Below are positions 8,454 to 15,947 of a DNA stretch of 17,084 bases, piece after piece. A program made the position numbers and the translations under genes. A model generated the notes under the pieces. That model saw only the letters and a list, made by a program, of their open reading frames with translations. It did not search any database and was not told where the DNA came from. The DNA is from JBAWXE01 sp037144255. GTDB lineage: Bacteria > Bacteroidota > Bacteroidia > Chitinophagales > Chitinophagaceae. The DNA is taken from NCBI GenBank assembly GCA_037144255.1, contig JBAWXE010000058.1, positions 1-17,084 on the forward strand, written 5' to 3'. Position 1 is the first letter of the stretch, and every line of letters begins with the position of its first letter.

Positions 8454-9194
8454 ATGGTTCCTAAGAAACTTATTTTTCTGGCTGCAAAGCCTATAGGTTA
8501 TTACTGTTTTTTGCATTTATTAGAGATTCAGAAGTCTCTCAATATTGAAATATTGGGCCTATTGACCCAGACTAGAAAAGAATTTGGCAACGAACACGAC
8601 CTTGTAAGGCTTGCACATGAACATAATATAACTGTATTTGAAAAACTGGATGAACTACCTGAATCTGATATTATCTACTCTATTCAATATCACGAGATCC
8701 TCAAACCTGTTCACATACAAAAGGCCAAACAAGTAGCAGTAAATTTACACATGGCCCCACTACCTGAATATCGGGGATGTAATCAATTCTCTTTCGCTAT
8801 CATCGATGGCAATAAAGAATTCGGCACTACCATACATCAGATAGACCATCGTATAGACCATGGCGATATACTCTTTCAAAAACGGTTCCCTATTCCGGAA
8901 CATTGCTGGGTAAATGAACTGTACGAACTGACTCTTGATACATCTATCTCTTTATTCAAAGAATCTATCTCTAATATCATCAATGATAATTACACTCCAA
9001 TATCTCAACAGTCATTAGAATCTCAATATGGCACATCATTACATTATAGAAATGAAATTGCTGAATTAAAAATAATAGACCTTAACTGGGATAAAGAAAA
9101 AATAGAACGTCATATCAGAGCAACTTCCATGCCTGGTTTCGAACCCCCATATTGCCTTATAAACGGTAAAAAAGTGTATTTTTCTACACATTAG
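8454..9194 (+). CDS. Formyltransferase family protein, probable sugar N-formyltransferase
   Basis: A 246-residue cytoplasmic protein of the N10-formyltetrahydrofolate-dependent formyltransferase family. The catalytic triad is visible as N97 and H99 in VNLHMAPLPEYRG (96-108) and D135 in IDHRIDHGDI (130-139). The motif corresponds to HxSLLPxxRG of Met-tRNA formyltransferase, but SLL is replaced by MAP. The protein is some 60-70 residues shorter than Fmt and has no room for its C-terminal tRNA-binding domain. The end (NWDKEKIERHIRATSMPG, 211-228) resembles the tail of sugar formyltransferases such as the ArnA formyl domain. With glycosyltransferases on both sides, N-formylation of a nucleotide-linked amino sugar is the best guess. 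I chose ATG 8454 over an in-frame TTG at 8400: it starts right before the first beta strand and does not touch the divergent gene's start codon. The next gene begins 2 bp after the stop. Confidence 0.82.
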   Translation: MVPKKLIFLAAKPIGYYCFLHLLEIQKSLNIEILGLLTQTRKEFGNEHDLVRLAHEHNITVFEKLDELPESDIIYSIQYHEILKPVHIQKAKQVAVNLHMAPLPEYRGCNQFSFAIIDGNKEFGTTIHQIDHRIDHGDILFQKRFPIPEHCWVNELYELTLDTSISLFKESISNIINDNYTPISQQSLESQYGTSLHYRNEIAELKIIDLNWDKEKIERHIRATSMPGFEPPYCLINGKKVYFSTH

Positions 9195-9196
9195 GC

Positions 9197-10291
9197 ATGA
9201 AAAAACAAACTAGAATAGTCTGCACTGTAATTAACGACCTGAATTACGACCAGCGAATGAATCGTATCTGTAGCTCACTTACAGATGCAGGTTACGATGT
9301 TACTTTGGTAGGCATTAGAAGAAAAAATAGCAAACCATTACTGCAACGTTCCTTCAAACAAGTACGCCTGCCTATTATAGCCGAGCAAGGTAAGATCATG
9401 TATATCGATTACTGGTTCAAATTGTTCTTTTTCTTACTGTTTAGAAAAGTAGATATACTCTGTGCTATCGATCTCGATACTATACTACCTGTTTACTACG
9501 TTTCTAAACTGCGCAGCAAGAAACGTGTATTCGATTCACATGAACTCTTTACTGAAATGAGAGAATTAGTAACAAGACCGGCTACTCTAAAAATGTGGGT
9601 ATGGATTGGCAATCACACCGTACCTAATTTCCCTGTTGGCTATACTATTGGTGAGTGTTATGCAGAACATCTCAAAAAACAGTATGGGGTCACTTACGGC
9701 ATCGTACGCAATGCCACTATTCTCAGACCTTTGCAGATACCCGAAAAAAAAGAACGTTTTATTTTATATCAAGGCACTGTAAATGTTGGTCGTTGTTTCG
9801 AACAAGTGATACCTGCCATGCAATATGTTGATGCACAACTTATAGTATGCGGAGAAGGTAATTTTTTCGATGAGGCATTGGCACTTACAAAACAATATGG
9901 CCTGGAAAATAAAATCATCTTCAAAGGTTTCGTTCCTCCTGAACAGCTTCGAGAATATACCTTACAAGCTTGGATAGGGATCACATTATTTGAGTCTACC
10001 AGTCTCACTAACAGACTTTCACTTGCCAATCGCTTTTTTGATTATATGCACAATGGGGTACCTCAACTTTGTATCAAATACCCTGAATACGAAAAAGTAA
10101 ATGATCAGTTCGAAATTGCCAGCCTAATCGATGATCCTACTCCTGAGACCATAGCGGCATCACTCAATAAGTTATTTGTTGATGATGATTATTATAAACA
10201 ACTACAGAATAATTGCCTGAAAGCACGCGAAGTATATTGCTGGCAGGTAGAAACTAAATCATTATTATCAATTTATGATGCCCTATCCTAA
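9197..10291 (+). CDS. GT-B glycosyltransferase (group 1 family)
   Basis: A 364-residue glycosyltransferase beginning RIVCTVINDLNYDQRMNRIC (6-25), with VFDSHELFTEM (111-121) in the acceptor half. The donor half contains YQGTVNVGRCFEQVI (191-205), VCGEGNF (217-223), IFKGFVPPEQL (241-251) and NRLSLANRFFDYMHNGVPQ (272-290). In the last motif D282 occupies the place of the usual donor-binding glutamate, a pattern I recall from related Bacteroidota proteins. A hydrophobic patch around WFKLFFFLLF (73-82) probably helps membrane association. The start is 2 bp after the formyltransferase stop, and the end overlaps the next glycosyltransferase gene by 17 bp, so the three are very likely one translationally coupled operon. 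The substrate cannot be deduced from the sequence. Confidence 0.85.
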   Translation: MKKQTRIVCTVINDLNYDQRMNRICSSLTDAGYDVTLVGIRRKNSKPLLQRSFKQVRLPIIAEQGKIMYIDYWFKLFFFLLFRKVDILCAIDLDTILPVYYVSKLRSKKRVFDSHELFTEMRELVTRPATLKMWVWIGNHTVPNFPVGYTIGECYAEHLKKQYGVTYGIVRNATILRPLQIPEKKERFILYQGTVNVGRCFEQVIPAMQYVDAQLIVCGEGNFFDEALALTKQYGLENKIIFKGFVPPEQLREYTLQAWIGITLFESTSLTNRLSLANRFFDYMHNGVPQLCIKYPEYEKVNDQFEIASLIDDPTPETIAASLNKLFVDDDYYKQLQNNCLKAREVYCWQVETKSLLSIYDALS

Positions 10292-11423
10292 AATCAAACT
10301 ACATATAGTAGCCCTAGATATACCCTATCCTTTAGACTATGGGGCTGCTATTGATATGTATTATAGGATCAGGTATCTACAGGCAGCCGGAGCGGAGATA
10401 TACTTGCATTGTTTTCAATATCATGGCCGACAAGCATCAACGGAGCTGAACAAATGGTGTAAAGAGGTATATTATTACCCCAGAAAGAGTATGCTTAAAA
10501 GCTTGCCTATTTCTATACCTTATACTATCTATTCCCGCAGAGATGATTTGTTATTGAAAAGATTACAAGAAGTAGATGCCCCCATTTTATTCGAAGGGGT
10601 GCATACATCTTATTACAAATCTCATCCCTCTCTCAAGAATAGAATAAAGGTTATTCGCAATCATAATATAGAACACGATTATTTCAGACAATTAGGTCAG
10701 AAGGCTAAAAACCCTATCAAGAAACTATTCTACATGAACGAATCTCGTCTACTGAAAAAGTACGAGTATAATATGCAAGACATTCAGGCCTTTCTTCCCA
10801 TCACTACATCCGACTATAGTTTCTTCAAACAATTATATCCTGACGCCAAGTATTCTTTGACGCCTCCTTTCCATTCATTCAAGGAGGTATCTTCATTGCC
10901 TGGCATAGGTTCTTATTGTCTATTCCACGGCAACCTGGGACACCCCGAAAATATAGAAGTAGCCATTTATATAGTAAAAGAAGTTTTCTCGGGAATTGAT
11001 GTACCTGTTATTATTGCTGGCAGAGACCCATCTCCTCTGGTTATTGAGGCTTGTGCATCCATTTCTAATTGCAAATTGGTAGTGCATCCATCTACTGAAG
11101 ATATGGAAGAACTCATAAAAGAAGCCCAGGTGCAAGTAATGCTTACATTTCAACCTACAGGCATGAAGACCAAACTGTTGCTCTCTCTATTCTGTGGGCG
11201 CCACATCTTAGCTAATGAGCCTATGCTGTATAGCACGGGTTTAGAAAGTACTTGTACTATCGCCAATACAAGTCAGCAAATGCAAAAAAGAATTATTGAG
11301 CTAATGAGTACACCCTTTACTCAAGCAGACATTGATGCCAGGATCGTACAACTCAGGAAATACTATGATACTGCCACTAATGCAGCACATATCATTAAAC
11401 TCCTGCAGCCGATATCTCTTTAA
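10275..11423 (+). CDS. GT-B glycosyltransferase-like protein lacking the donor-site glutamate
   Basis: A 382-residue GT-B-type protein, last in the plus-strand glycan operon. It opens IVALDIPYPLDYGAA (11-25) and has IRNHNIEHDYFRQL (127-140), NPIKKLFYMNES (146-157) and LPITTSDYSFF (174-184), all matching equivalent blocks of the minus-strand glycosyltransferase at 7177-8400. The donor half has LFHGNLGHPENIEVA (216-230) and VIIAGRDPSP (245-254). In the motif GMKTKLLLSLFCGR (296-309) the glutamate expected after KLL is leucine (L303), so catalysis may differ from classical GT4 enzymes. Two adjacent ATG codons (10275, 10278) are possible starts; both lie inside the end of the upstream gene. The 3' end overlaps the convergent ftsE gene by 29 bp. 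Confidence 0.78.
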   Translation: MMPYPKIKLHIVALDIPYPLDYGAAIDMYYRIRYLQAAGAEIYLHCFQYHGRQASTELNKWCKEVYYYPRKSMLKSLPISIPYTIYSRRDDLLLKRLQEVDAPILFEGVHTSYYKSHPSLKNRIKVIRNHNIEHDYFRQLGQKAKNPIKKLFYMNESRLLKKYEYNMQDIQAFLPITTSDYSFFKQLYPDAKYSLTPPFHSFKEVSSLPGIGSYCLFHGNLGHPENIEVAIYIVKEVFSGIDVPVIIAGRDPSPLVIEACASISNCKLVVHPSTEDMEELIKEAQVQVMLTFQPTGMKTKLLLSLFCGRHILANEPMLYSTGLESTCTIANTSQQMQKRIIELMSTPFTQADIDARIVQLRKYYDTATNAAHIIKLLQPISL

Positions 11424-12090
11424 CAGCACCTTGTTCTATACGCACCACACGTGCCGGGTATTTTTGAATGATTGTATAGTCATGTGTAGCCATAATAAAT
11501 GCTGTATGGTAATCCCTACAGATATTGAACAACAATTGCATGATCTCATCTGTGGTGTCCGGATCTAGATTTCCAGTAGGCTCATCCGCCAACATTAATT
11601 TAGGATTATTAAGTAAGGCACGTGCAATATCCACTCGTTGCTGCTCACCACCTGACATCTCGTAGGTCATTTTAAAACCCTTTCCTTTTAACCCTACTTT
11701 CGTAAGCACATTCTCAATCTTCTCTTTCATCAATACCTTATCCTTCCATCCGGTTGCCTTCAGTACGAACTCTAGATTATCGTATACATTCCTATCTGTC
11801 AATAATCGAAAATCCTGAAACACTACACCAAGATTACGGCGCAATAAAGGCACTGTCTGCCAGGTAAGTTGCTTGAGATCAAAACCTGCAACTTTACCAT
11901 CTCCTTCTCTCAAATAAACATCACCATACAATGTTTTCAACAAGCTCGATTTACCACTACCTGTTTTACCAATTAGATATATGAATTCACCCTTCCCTAC
12001 TTCAAAGTTCACATTTGAGAGGATCAGGCTCTTACCTTGATATATATTAGCACTCTTTAAAGAGACTATATTTGATTCGTTCATTATCAT
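11395..12090 (-). CDS. ftsE: Cell-division ABC transporter ATP-binding protein FtsE
   Basis: A 231-residue ABC ATPase with every core motif: Walker A GKTGSGKSS (41-49), Q-loop Q92 in VVFQDFRLL, signature MSGGEQQR (145-152), Walker B LMLADE (165-170), D-loop NLD (174-176) and switch histidine H203. In the family, FtsE partners the membrane protein FtsX to activate peptidoglycan hydrolases at the division site. VVFQDFRLLTDRNVYDN (89-105) and the short single-domain length fit FtsE better than the related LolD exporters, though these are hard to separate by eye. No ftsX is adjacent, so any FtsX must be encoded elsewhere. ATG at 12090 is used here; a second ATG two codons on (12084) is equally plausible. 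The 3' end overlaps the convergent glycosyltransferase gene. No convincing promoter is seen upstream. Confidence 0.85.
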   Translation of the reverse strand: MIMNESNIVSLKSANIYQGKSLILSNVNFEVGKGEFIYLIGKTGSGKSSLLKTLYGDVYLREGDGKVAGFDLKQLTWQTVPLLRRNLGVVFQDFRLLTDRNVYDNLEFVLKATGWKDKVLMKEKIENVLTKVGLKGKGFKMTYEMSGGEQQRVDIARALLNNPKLMLADEPTGNLDPDTTDEIMQLLFNICRDYHTAFIMATHDYTIIQKYPARVVRIEQGAVKEISAAGV

Positions 12091-12185
12091 ATATTTAAAG
12101 ATACATCTAGATACCTATACTTCCACTAATGAATTATTAATGTAAACTTAAAACATTCCTGAAGAATACCGAAACCATCCTTAAT

Positions 12186-12219
12186 AAAAAATGCCTTGGC
12201 TATAGCCAAGGCATTTTTT
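12186..12219 (-). terminator. Strong rho-independent terminator after the metalloprotease gene
   Basis: A perfect inverted repeat: a 10-bp core (ATGCCTTGGC / GCCAAGGCAT) with a TATA loop at 12201-12204, extended by five A:T pairs so that the stem carries a T-run on either strand. It starts 17 bp after the metalloprotease stop and so terminates that transcript, protecting ftsE from read-through. Its symmetry makes it potentially bidirectional. Confidence 0.92.
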
Positions 12220-12236
12220 ATTATTAACTCTCAATA

Positions 12237-15152
12237 TTAGTATGATACCAATTTCTCAGTATGTGAATCTGTACCTGTAGTAATATGTACAAGATAGATA
12301 CCCTTAGAACTAATAACTGCTGCCGGTATTTCTATACGTTGCACACCTGAATTATCAATTCTCTGACTGGTAGTATAAACCATTTTACCAGTAAGATCCG
12401 TTACATTGACCTGTACATTATCATTTTGTACACCTTGAATAATAACATAACTGCTACCGGTAGTAGGGTTAGGAGCTACTACATAAGACTTGTTCTCTGT
12501 CAACAGTGTATTCAGACCTAAGTTCCAATTACTGATATTCAAACGATCCAAGTAGAAATTATTACCAGTACCTGTATTATAATTAGGATTGAATGTGCTG
12601 GTATTAGTAGTAAGACTTGTATCTACACCAGGTTTGAAACGGAAACGGAAGAATGTTCTGTTTGTTTTGGCTGCAGCAGGTATAGTATAACTATGCAATG
12701 CCCATTGATCCAAACCGGTAGGCGTAAATGGATCTGTATATTCTCCATTATTACCAACATCCAATTTAGAGATTCCTGTAATTCTATTCCATGTAGTACC
12801 GCAATCTGTAGAATAAGATATGATCAAACTATCTATCAATATACTGGTATAGCTGGTTCTGAACGCACCTGCCGACATGAAGTTCAAATTACAATTAGTA
12901 GCAAAATTAGAACCTGTAAGGTCAAACGCAGGTGTCATGAAATCATCCGTATCGCCACGTGGCGCACCTACCAGACTGTTAGGGAATAAACGGTCATCAT
13001 ACGTAGTATAGCGCATACATGTGTTATCGTAATATCCAGCGCCATTAAATATTTCCCAATGGAATTGATTGTTATAATAATTGAACATAGGATACTTACC
13101 GGCATCGCCACTTGGATTAAAGTCTGCTACATAACCTAATGGATTAATAGCATTAGTATCCGATACATAAATCGCATTATTATTAGTGATCGTATTATCA
13201 CCACCATTTGAATGTGCTTTAAGTGATACACTCACCCAACCCGGTGTAGAAAATTCATTTTTAACTAAGTCACCTGCCGGCACTAACCTTGTCAGTGTAT
13301 CATATCTAGCACCATTTGAAAATGTCCAGAAAACAGATTTGACTGTATCGTTCCAGCTTTGGTTTCTGAACTGGAATGAATCTAAACTTCCAATACATCC
13401 AAAGAATCTTCTAGATCCATTTGGTAATGAAAGTGAACTTCTTTCAACCGAGAAATCAGCTGTTGGTGGTATGATAGGCATACTAGCATACGTACTATCA
13501 GGATTCAATACACCTGTCAACAATAAGTTAGTAGTTGTCCATAAATTATTTCTGTTACCTACTGCACTGTTTAAAGATGCACGTGATCTTACAACCTGAC
13601 CCTTTGTAAACATATTAGGACCTTGTGCGCCACAATCAGAATAATCCATGATATTTTGAACATTCGTCGTATCAGGATAATCTGCTAAAGAATCTAAACC
13701 ATTCATATTTGGATATATCTTGAAATATCCAAATCCGAAATTAGGTTGGTAGAAATAGTTGTAATACATACCCGGACCATTAGGTGATGTAGAGATATCG
13801 TTTTTGATATATACTGCACCTTTGATCTTATTGGTATATCCTGACGCAGCACTATCACGTATCGCACCAGGGTTATTGTAGAACACAATACTGTAACCTG
13901 AGTCAGAATGGATAATGTATTGTTGAGAAACCGGTACACCACCTACAAATGAGATAGTATAACCTGTATCAATAAATGGTATCAAGGCATTAATGGTTAC
14001 TGTTTGAATGGCTGTAGTTGTCGTTACAGTTCCAGATATTTTCTTTACAGTATCTACATTATGCGTAAAGTAGTTGTAATGTGTGAATGCTACACCATAT
14101 GGTTTACCCAATGTACCAGGACCGGGATAGAATCCAACTGTATTGATCCATGAATGAGATTTTGCTACAAAATCCAAACCTTTACCGTTTACAGAATCCA
14201 CTACCATACGTGTAGTAGTATCTATGATGGATTTATTGATGATTGTTGCATAATTCAAGCATGCTGTATCAGCTCTTGGACATGCTCCGCAAGATGTGCC
14301 GGGAAAGTGACCTTTTGTTGGTGGGGTATCATCTACTCCATCATCCCCACATGATACACATGGACTATTAGTATTACCCCACGGGTGTTGCAAGTTGAAA
14401 TAGTGACCCGTTTCGTGTGGAAGGGTATAACCTATCTTCATGATAAATGTACTTCCATCCCAGGCACCAAAGATCGCACCATCAGAATAAGGGAAAACAG
14501 CTGCTTGTGATGGAGGTGTAGTATATGCCAATACTACTGCACCGGTAAGTCCGGAGCCTTGACCGATCTTATTTTTGATCCACATATTGTAATATGAAGA
14601 TGGAGCCCATAGGTCATATTTCGCCTCGTCATCGCTTTGTACGTCTAGGCCATATGTCCATTGGCTTACACGACGGGTAATTCCCTTGGTCGGATTACCA
14701 TTCGGATCCTTCTTTGCTAGATGGAATCTGATATGGAACATACCAATGTATTTCTTGAATTCAGGATACACATATTGCGTATCCGTAAAACTTACAAGAT
14801 TATATGTACTATTCAAATAATCAATAATGTTGTACAAAACAGTATCTGCAATATTCTCCTTTCCATAGTTATGGATAATGTGGAAAACGCAAGGTATATC
14901 TATATAGCTGGTATCTGTTTCATACACGCCGGTTGTCTTATTCAGCAGGTTATCGTCTGAAAATATATCCTTACTCTGTCTGGTATGCGCCTTGATAAAT
15001 GTTTCCAATTGCGCTTGTACCGCATCCACTTCCGGATGTTGTTTACGAAATTTTTCATACTGTAGATCCGTACCACACACCCGTACCTGTGCATGAGCCA
15101 TACTTCCAATTCCGGATAAGATCAAAAAGAGTAAAATTGCTTTCCTTACCAT
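12237..15152 (-). CDS. Secreted M43-like zinc metalloprotease with T9SS sorting domain
   Basis: A 971-residue secreted protease. Residues 1-21 form a signal peptide (MVRKAILLFL..., cleavage near AHA|Q). The zinc site is HETGHYFNLQH (246-256), an HExxHxxxxxH metzincin motif of the M43/pappalysin type, with Asn where Gly is usual. The Met-turn is NIMDYS (500-505), followed by FTKGQVVRSRA, as in M43 proteins. About 246 residues separate the two, far more than in archetypal members. CVSC and CGAC (265-268, 288-291) flank the DTPPTKG segment just after the zinc motif. A PKD-like region follows (about 563-670), then a beta-rich jelly-roll or MAM-like region (about 690-885). The last 80 residues are a type A T9SS sorting domain with APNPTTG, DLTGKMVY and KGIYLVHI. 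ATG 15152 is preferred over the in-frame ATG at 15197, which lies at or before the predicted transcription start and would bury the signal peptide. Confidence 0.9.
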   Translation of the reverse strand: MVRKAILLFLILSGIGSMAHAQVRVCGTDLQYEKFRKQHPEVDAVQAQLETFIKAHTRQSKDIFSDDNLLNKTTGVYETDTSYIDIPCVFHIIHNYGKENIADTVLYNIIDYLNSTYNLVSFTDTQYVYPEFKKYIGMFHIRFHLAKKDPNGNPTKGITRRVSQWTYGLDVQSDDEAKYDLWAPSSYYNMWIKNKIGQGSGLTGAVVLAYTTPPSQAAVFPYSDGAIFGAWDGSTFIMKIGYTLPHETGHYFNLQHPWGNTNSPCVSCGDDGVDDTPPTKGHFPGTSCGACPRADTACLNYATIINKSIIDTTTRMVVDSVNGKGLDFVAKSHSWINTVGFYPGPGTLGKPYGVAFTHYNYFTHNVDTVKKISGTVTTTTAIQTVTINALIPFIDTGYTISFVGGVPVSQQYIIHSDSGYSIVFYNNPGAIRDSAASGYTNKIKGAVYIKNDISTSPNGPGMYYNYFYQPNFGFGYFKIYPNMNGLDSLADYPDTTNVQNIMDYSDCGAQGPNMFTKGQVVRSRASLNSAVGNRNNLWTTTNLLLTGVLNPDSTYASMPIIPPTADFSVERSSLSLPNGSRRFFGCIGSLDSFQFRNQSWNDTVKSVFWTFSNGARYDTLTRLVPAGDLVKNEFSTPGWVSVSLKAHSNGGDNTITNNNAIYVSDTNAINPLGYVADFNPSGDAGKYPMFNYYNNQFHWEIFNGAGYYDNTCMRYTTYDDRLFPNSLVGAPRGDTDDFMTPAFDLTGSNFATNCNLNFMSAGAFRTSYTSILIDSLIISYSTDCGTTWNRITGISKLDVGNNGEYTDPFTPTGLDQWALHSYTIPAAAKTNRTFFRFRFKPGVDTSLTTNTSTFNPNYNTGTGNNFYLDRLNISNWNLGLNTLLTENKSYVVAPNPTTGSSYVIIQGVQNDNVQVNVTDLTGKMVYTTSQRIDNSGVQRIEIPAAVISSKGIYLVHITTGTDSHTEKLVSY

Positions 15153-15194
15153 TTTGTTATTAATTATTAATAATTTGATGAGCAACAATAGTTT

Positions 15195-15227
15195 CAAAGG
15201 TAATTATTCCTGTTAAAAAATTGCAAA
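15195..15227 (-). promoter_or_regulatory. Bacteroidota-type promoter for the metalloprotease
   Basis: On the minus strand: -33 element TTTG (15227-15224), a 21-bp spacer, then -7 element TACCTTTG (15202-15195), matching TTTG-N17-23-TAnnTTTG. It predicts a transcription start near 15188 and a leader of about 35 bases to the ATG at 15152. This also argues against translation from the in-frame ATG at 15197. Confidence 0.75.
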
Positions 15228-15228
15228 C

Positions 15229-15243
15229 TTTTGTCACACAAAA
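15229..15243. repeat. Palindrome TTTTGT-CAC-ACAAAA abutting the protease promoter
   Basis: Six-base arms TTTTGT (15229-15234) and ACAAAA (15238-15243) around a 3-base centre. It sits one base upstream of the -33 element of the protease promoter, an ideal place for an activator or repressor to bind. No regulator can be named, and chance is possible in AT-rich DNA. Confidence 0.3.
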
Positions 15244-15453
15244 TTAATTTGTATACCTTATCATATATAGACGTAAAATTATCAGCATAACCCCATCCCT
15301 ATTTGTCAGTCTAATGTCACAAATAACACTTATTTATTTTACATATTGATTCGCTCCCACTCCTCATATCTATATTACATTGATATTTTTTTAATTCTCA
15401 AATTGAATTTATGTAAATGTATTGCTACGAAAATGTCCTATTAATTTATAAAC

Positions 15454-15461
15454 TACATTTG
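15454..15461 (+). promoter_or_regulatory. Candidate -7 element for the cytochrome-like operon
   Basis: TACATTTG matches the Bacteroidota -7 consensus TAnnTTTG exactly. It would start transcription near 15468 and give a leader of about 100 bases before the ATG at 15566. No TTTG is found 17-23 bp upstream, so the -33 half is missing or degenerate. Confidence 0.45.
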
Positions 15462-15565
15462 CACTTCCCACCCTTTTACCCTTACCATCTTATCGATGAA
15501 GTTTATTTTCATTTATATAGATATACTACTGATTCATTAATTGCGTTATTACTGTTTAAGAATTT

Positions 15566-15943
15566 ATGAATAAAATATCTTTTGTCGTATTCAGTTTACT
15601 AGCTCTTATAGTAATACTTACTTCTTCTTGCAAACACGATCCTATCACACCTCTCAGCGATGCTCGCACAATCAGCTTTGCTACCGATGTACAACCCATC
15701 ATCATTGCCAATTGCACCCAGTCTGGTTGTCATGGTACCTCCGGCTCTCGAAAATTAAAATTAGTGACCTATGACGAAATTGCCTCTATAGTTAGTTCAG
15801 GCAAACCTCATAGCAGTAGCCTATATACTTCCATTACTTCCAATGTGCTGAATACAATGCCTAAACCGCCTAATCCTCGGCTCTCCGATATTCAGATCAA
15901 AACCATTTATGTTTGGATCATGCAAGGCGCAAAAAATAATTAA
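15566..15943 (+). CDS. Small cytochrome c-like lipoprotein with CX4CH motif
   Basis: A 125-residue predicted lipoprotein. The hydrophobic signal (about 5-19) ends in LTSSC with the lipidated cysteine at C22. The mature part is one small domain starting FATDVQPIIIANC. The putative heme motif is C50-TQSG-C55-H56, with four residues between the cysteines where the standard motif has two. M98 in NTMPKPP is a candidate distal heme ligand, and the end (LSDIQIKTIYVWIMQGAKNN, 106-125) has the helix-plus-GA.NN ending seen in cytochrome c-like domains of Bacteroidota lipoproteins. It would sit in the outer membrane and carry one electron. It is first in an operon; its paralogue starts 4 bp after its stop. 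Heme attachment is inferred, not proven; a non-heme CX4CH domain is the alternative. Confidence 0.75.
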   Translation: MNKISFVVFSLLALIVILTSSCKHDPITPLSDARTISFATDVQPIIIANCTQSGCHGTSGSRKLKLVTYDEIASIVSSGKPHSSSLYTSITSNVLNTMPKPPNPRLSDIQIKTIYVWIMQGAKNN

Positions 15944-15947
15944 AACA

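Larger units (their letters stand above)
15153..15565. other. 413-bp non-coding divergent intergenic region
   Basis: This AT-rich gap separates the minus-strand protease gene from the plus-strand cytochrome-like operon. It holds a well-matched promoter for the protease, a -7 match for the operon, and short inverted repeats. One has arms ATTTGT (15301-15306) and ACAAAT (15319-15324). The core GTCACA occurs twice (from 15233 and from 15316). I see no ORF of useful length, no RNA gene and no riboswitch here. Confidence 0.6.

Noticed and set aside
12091..12185. ftsE promoter with TATCTTTA at 12096-12103
   Set aside because: The -7 match is imperfect, it lies too close to the start codon, and there is no TTTG at a suitable distance.
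13186..13599. 137-codon plus-strand ORF inside the protease gene
   Set aside because: It is antisense to a well-supported coding region, has no recognisable motif, and the opposite strand clearly encodes protease domains.
15153..15197. Upstream ATG at 15197 for the metalloprotease
   Set aside because: It would start at or before the predicted transcription start and place 15 residues before a textbook signal peptide.
15909..15947. Upstream ATG at 15909 for the second cytochrome-like lipoprotein
   Set aside because: It lies inside the preceding gene and would spoil the lipoprotein signal that begins at 15948.
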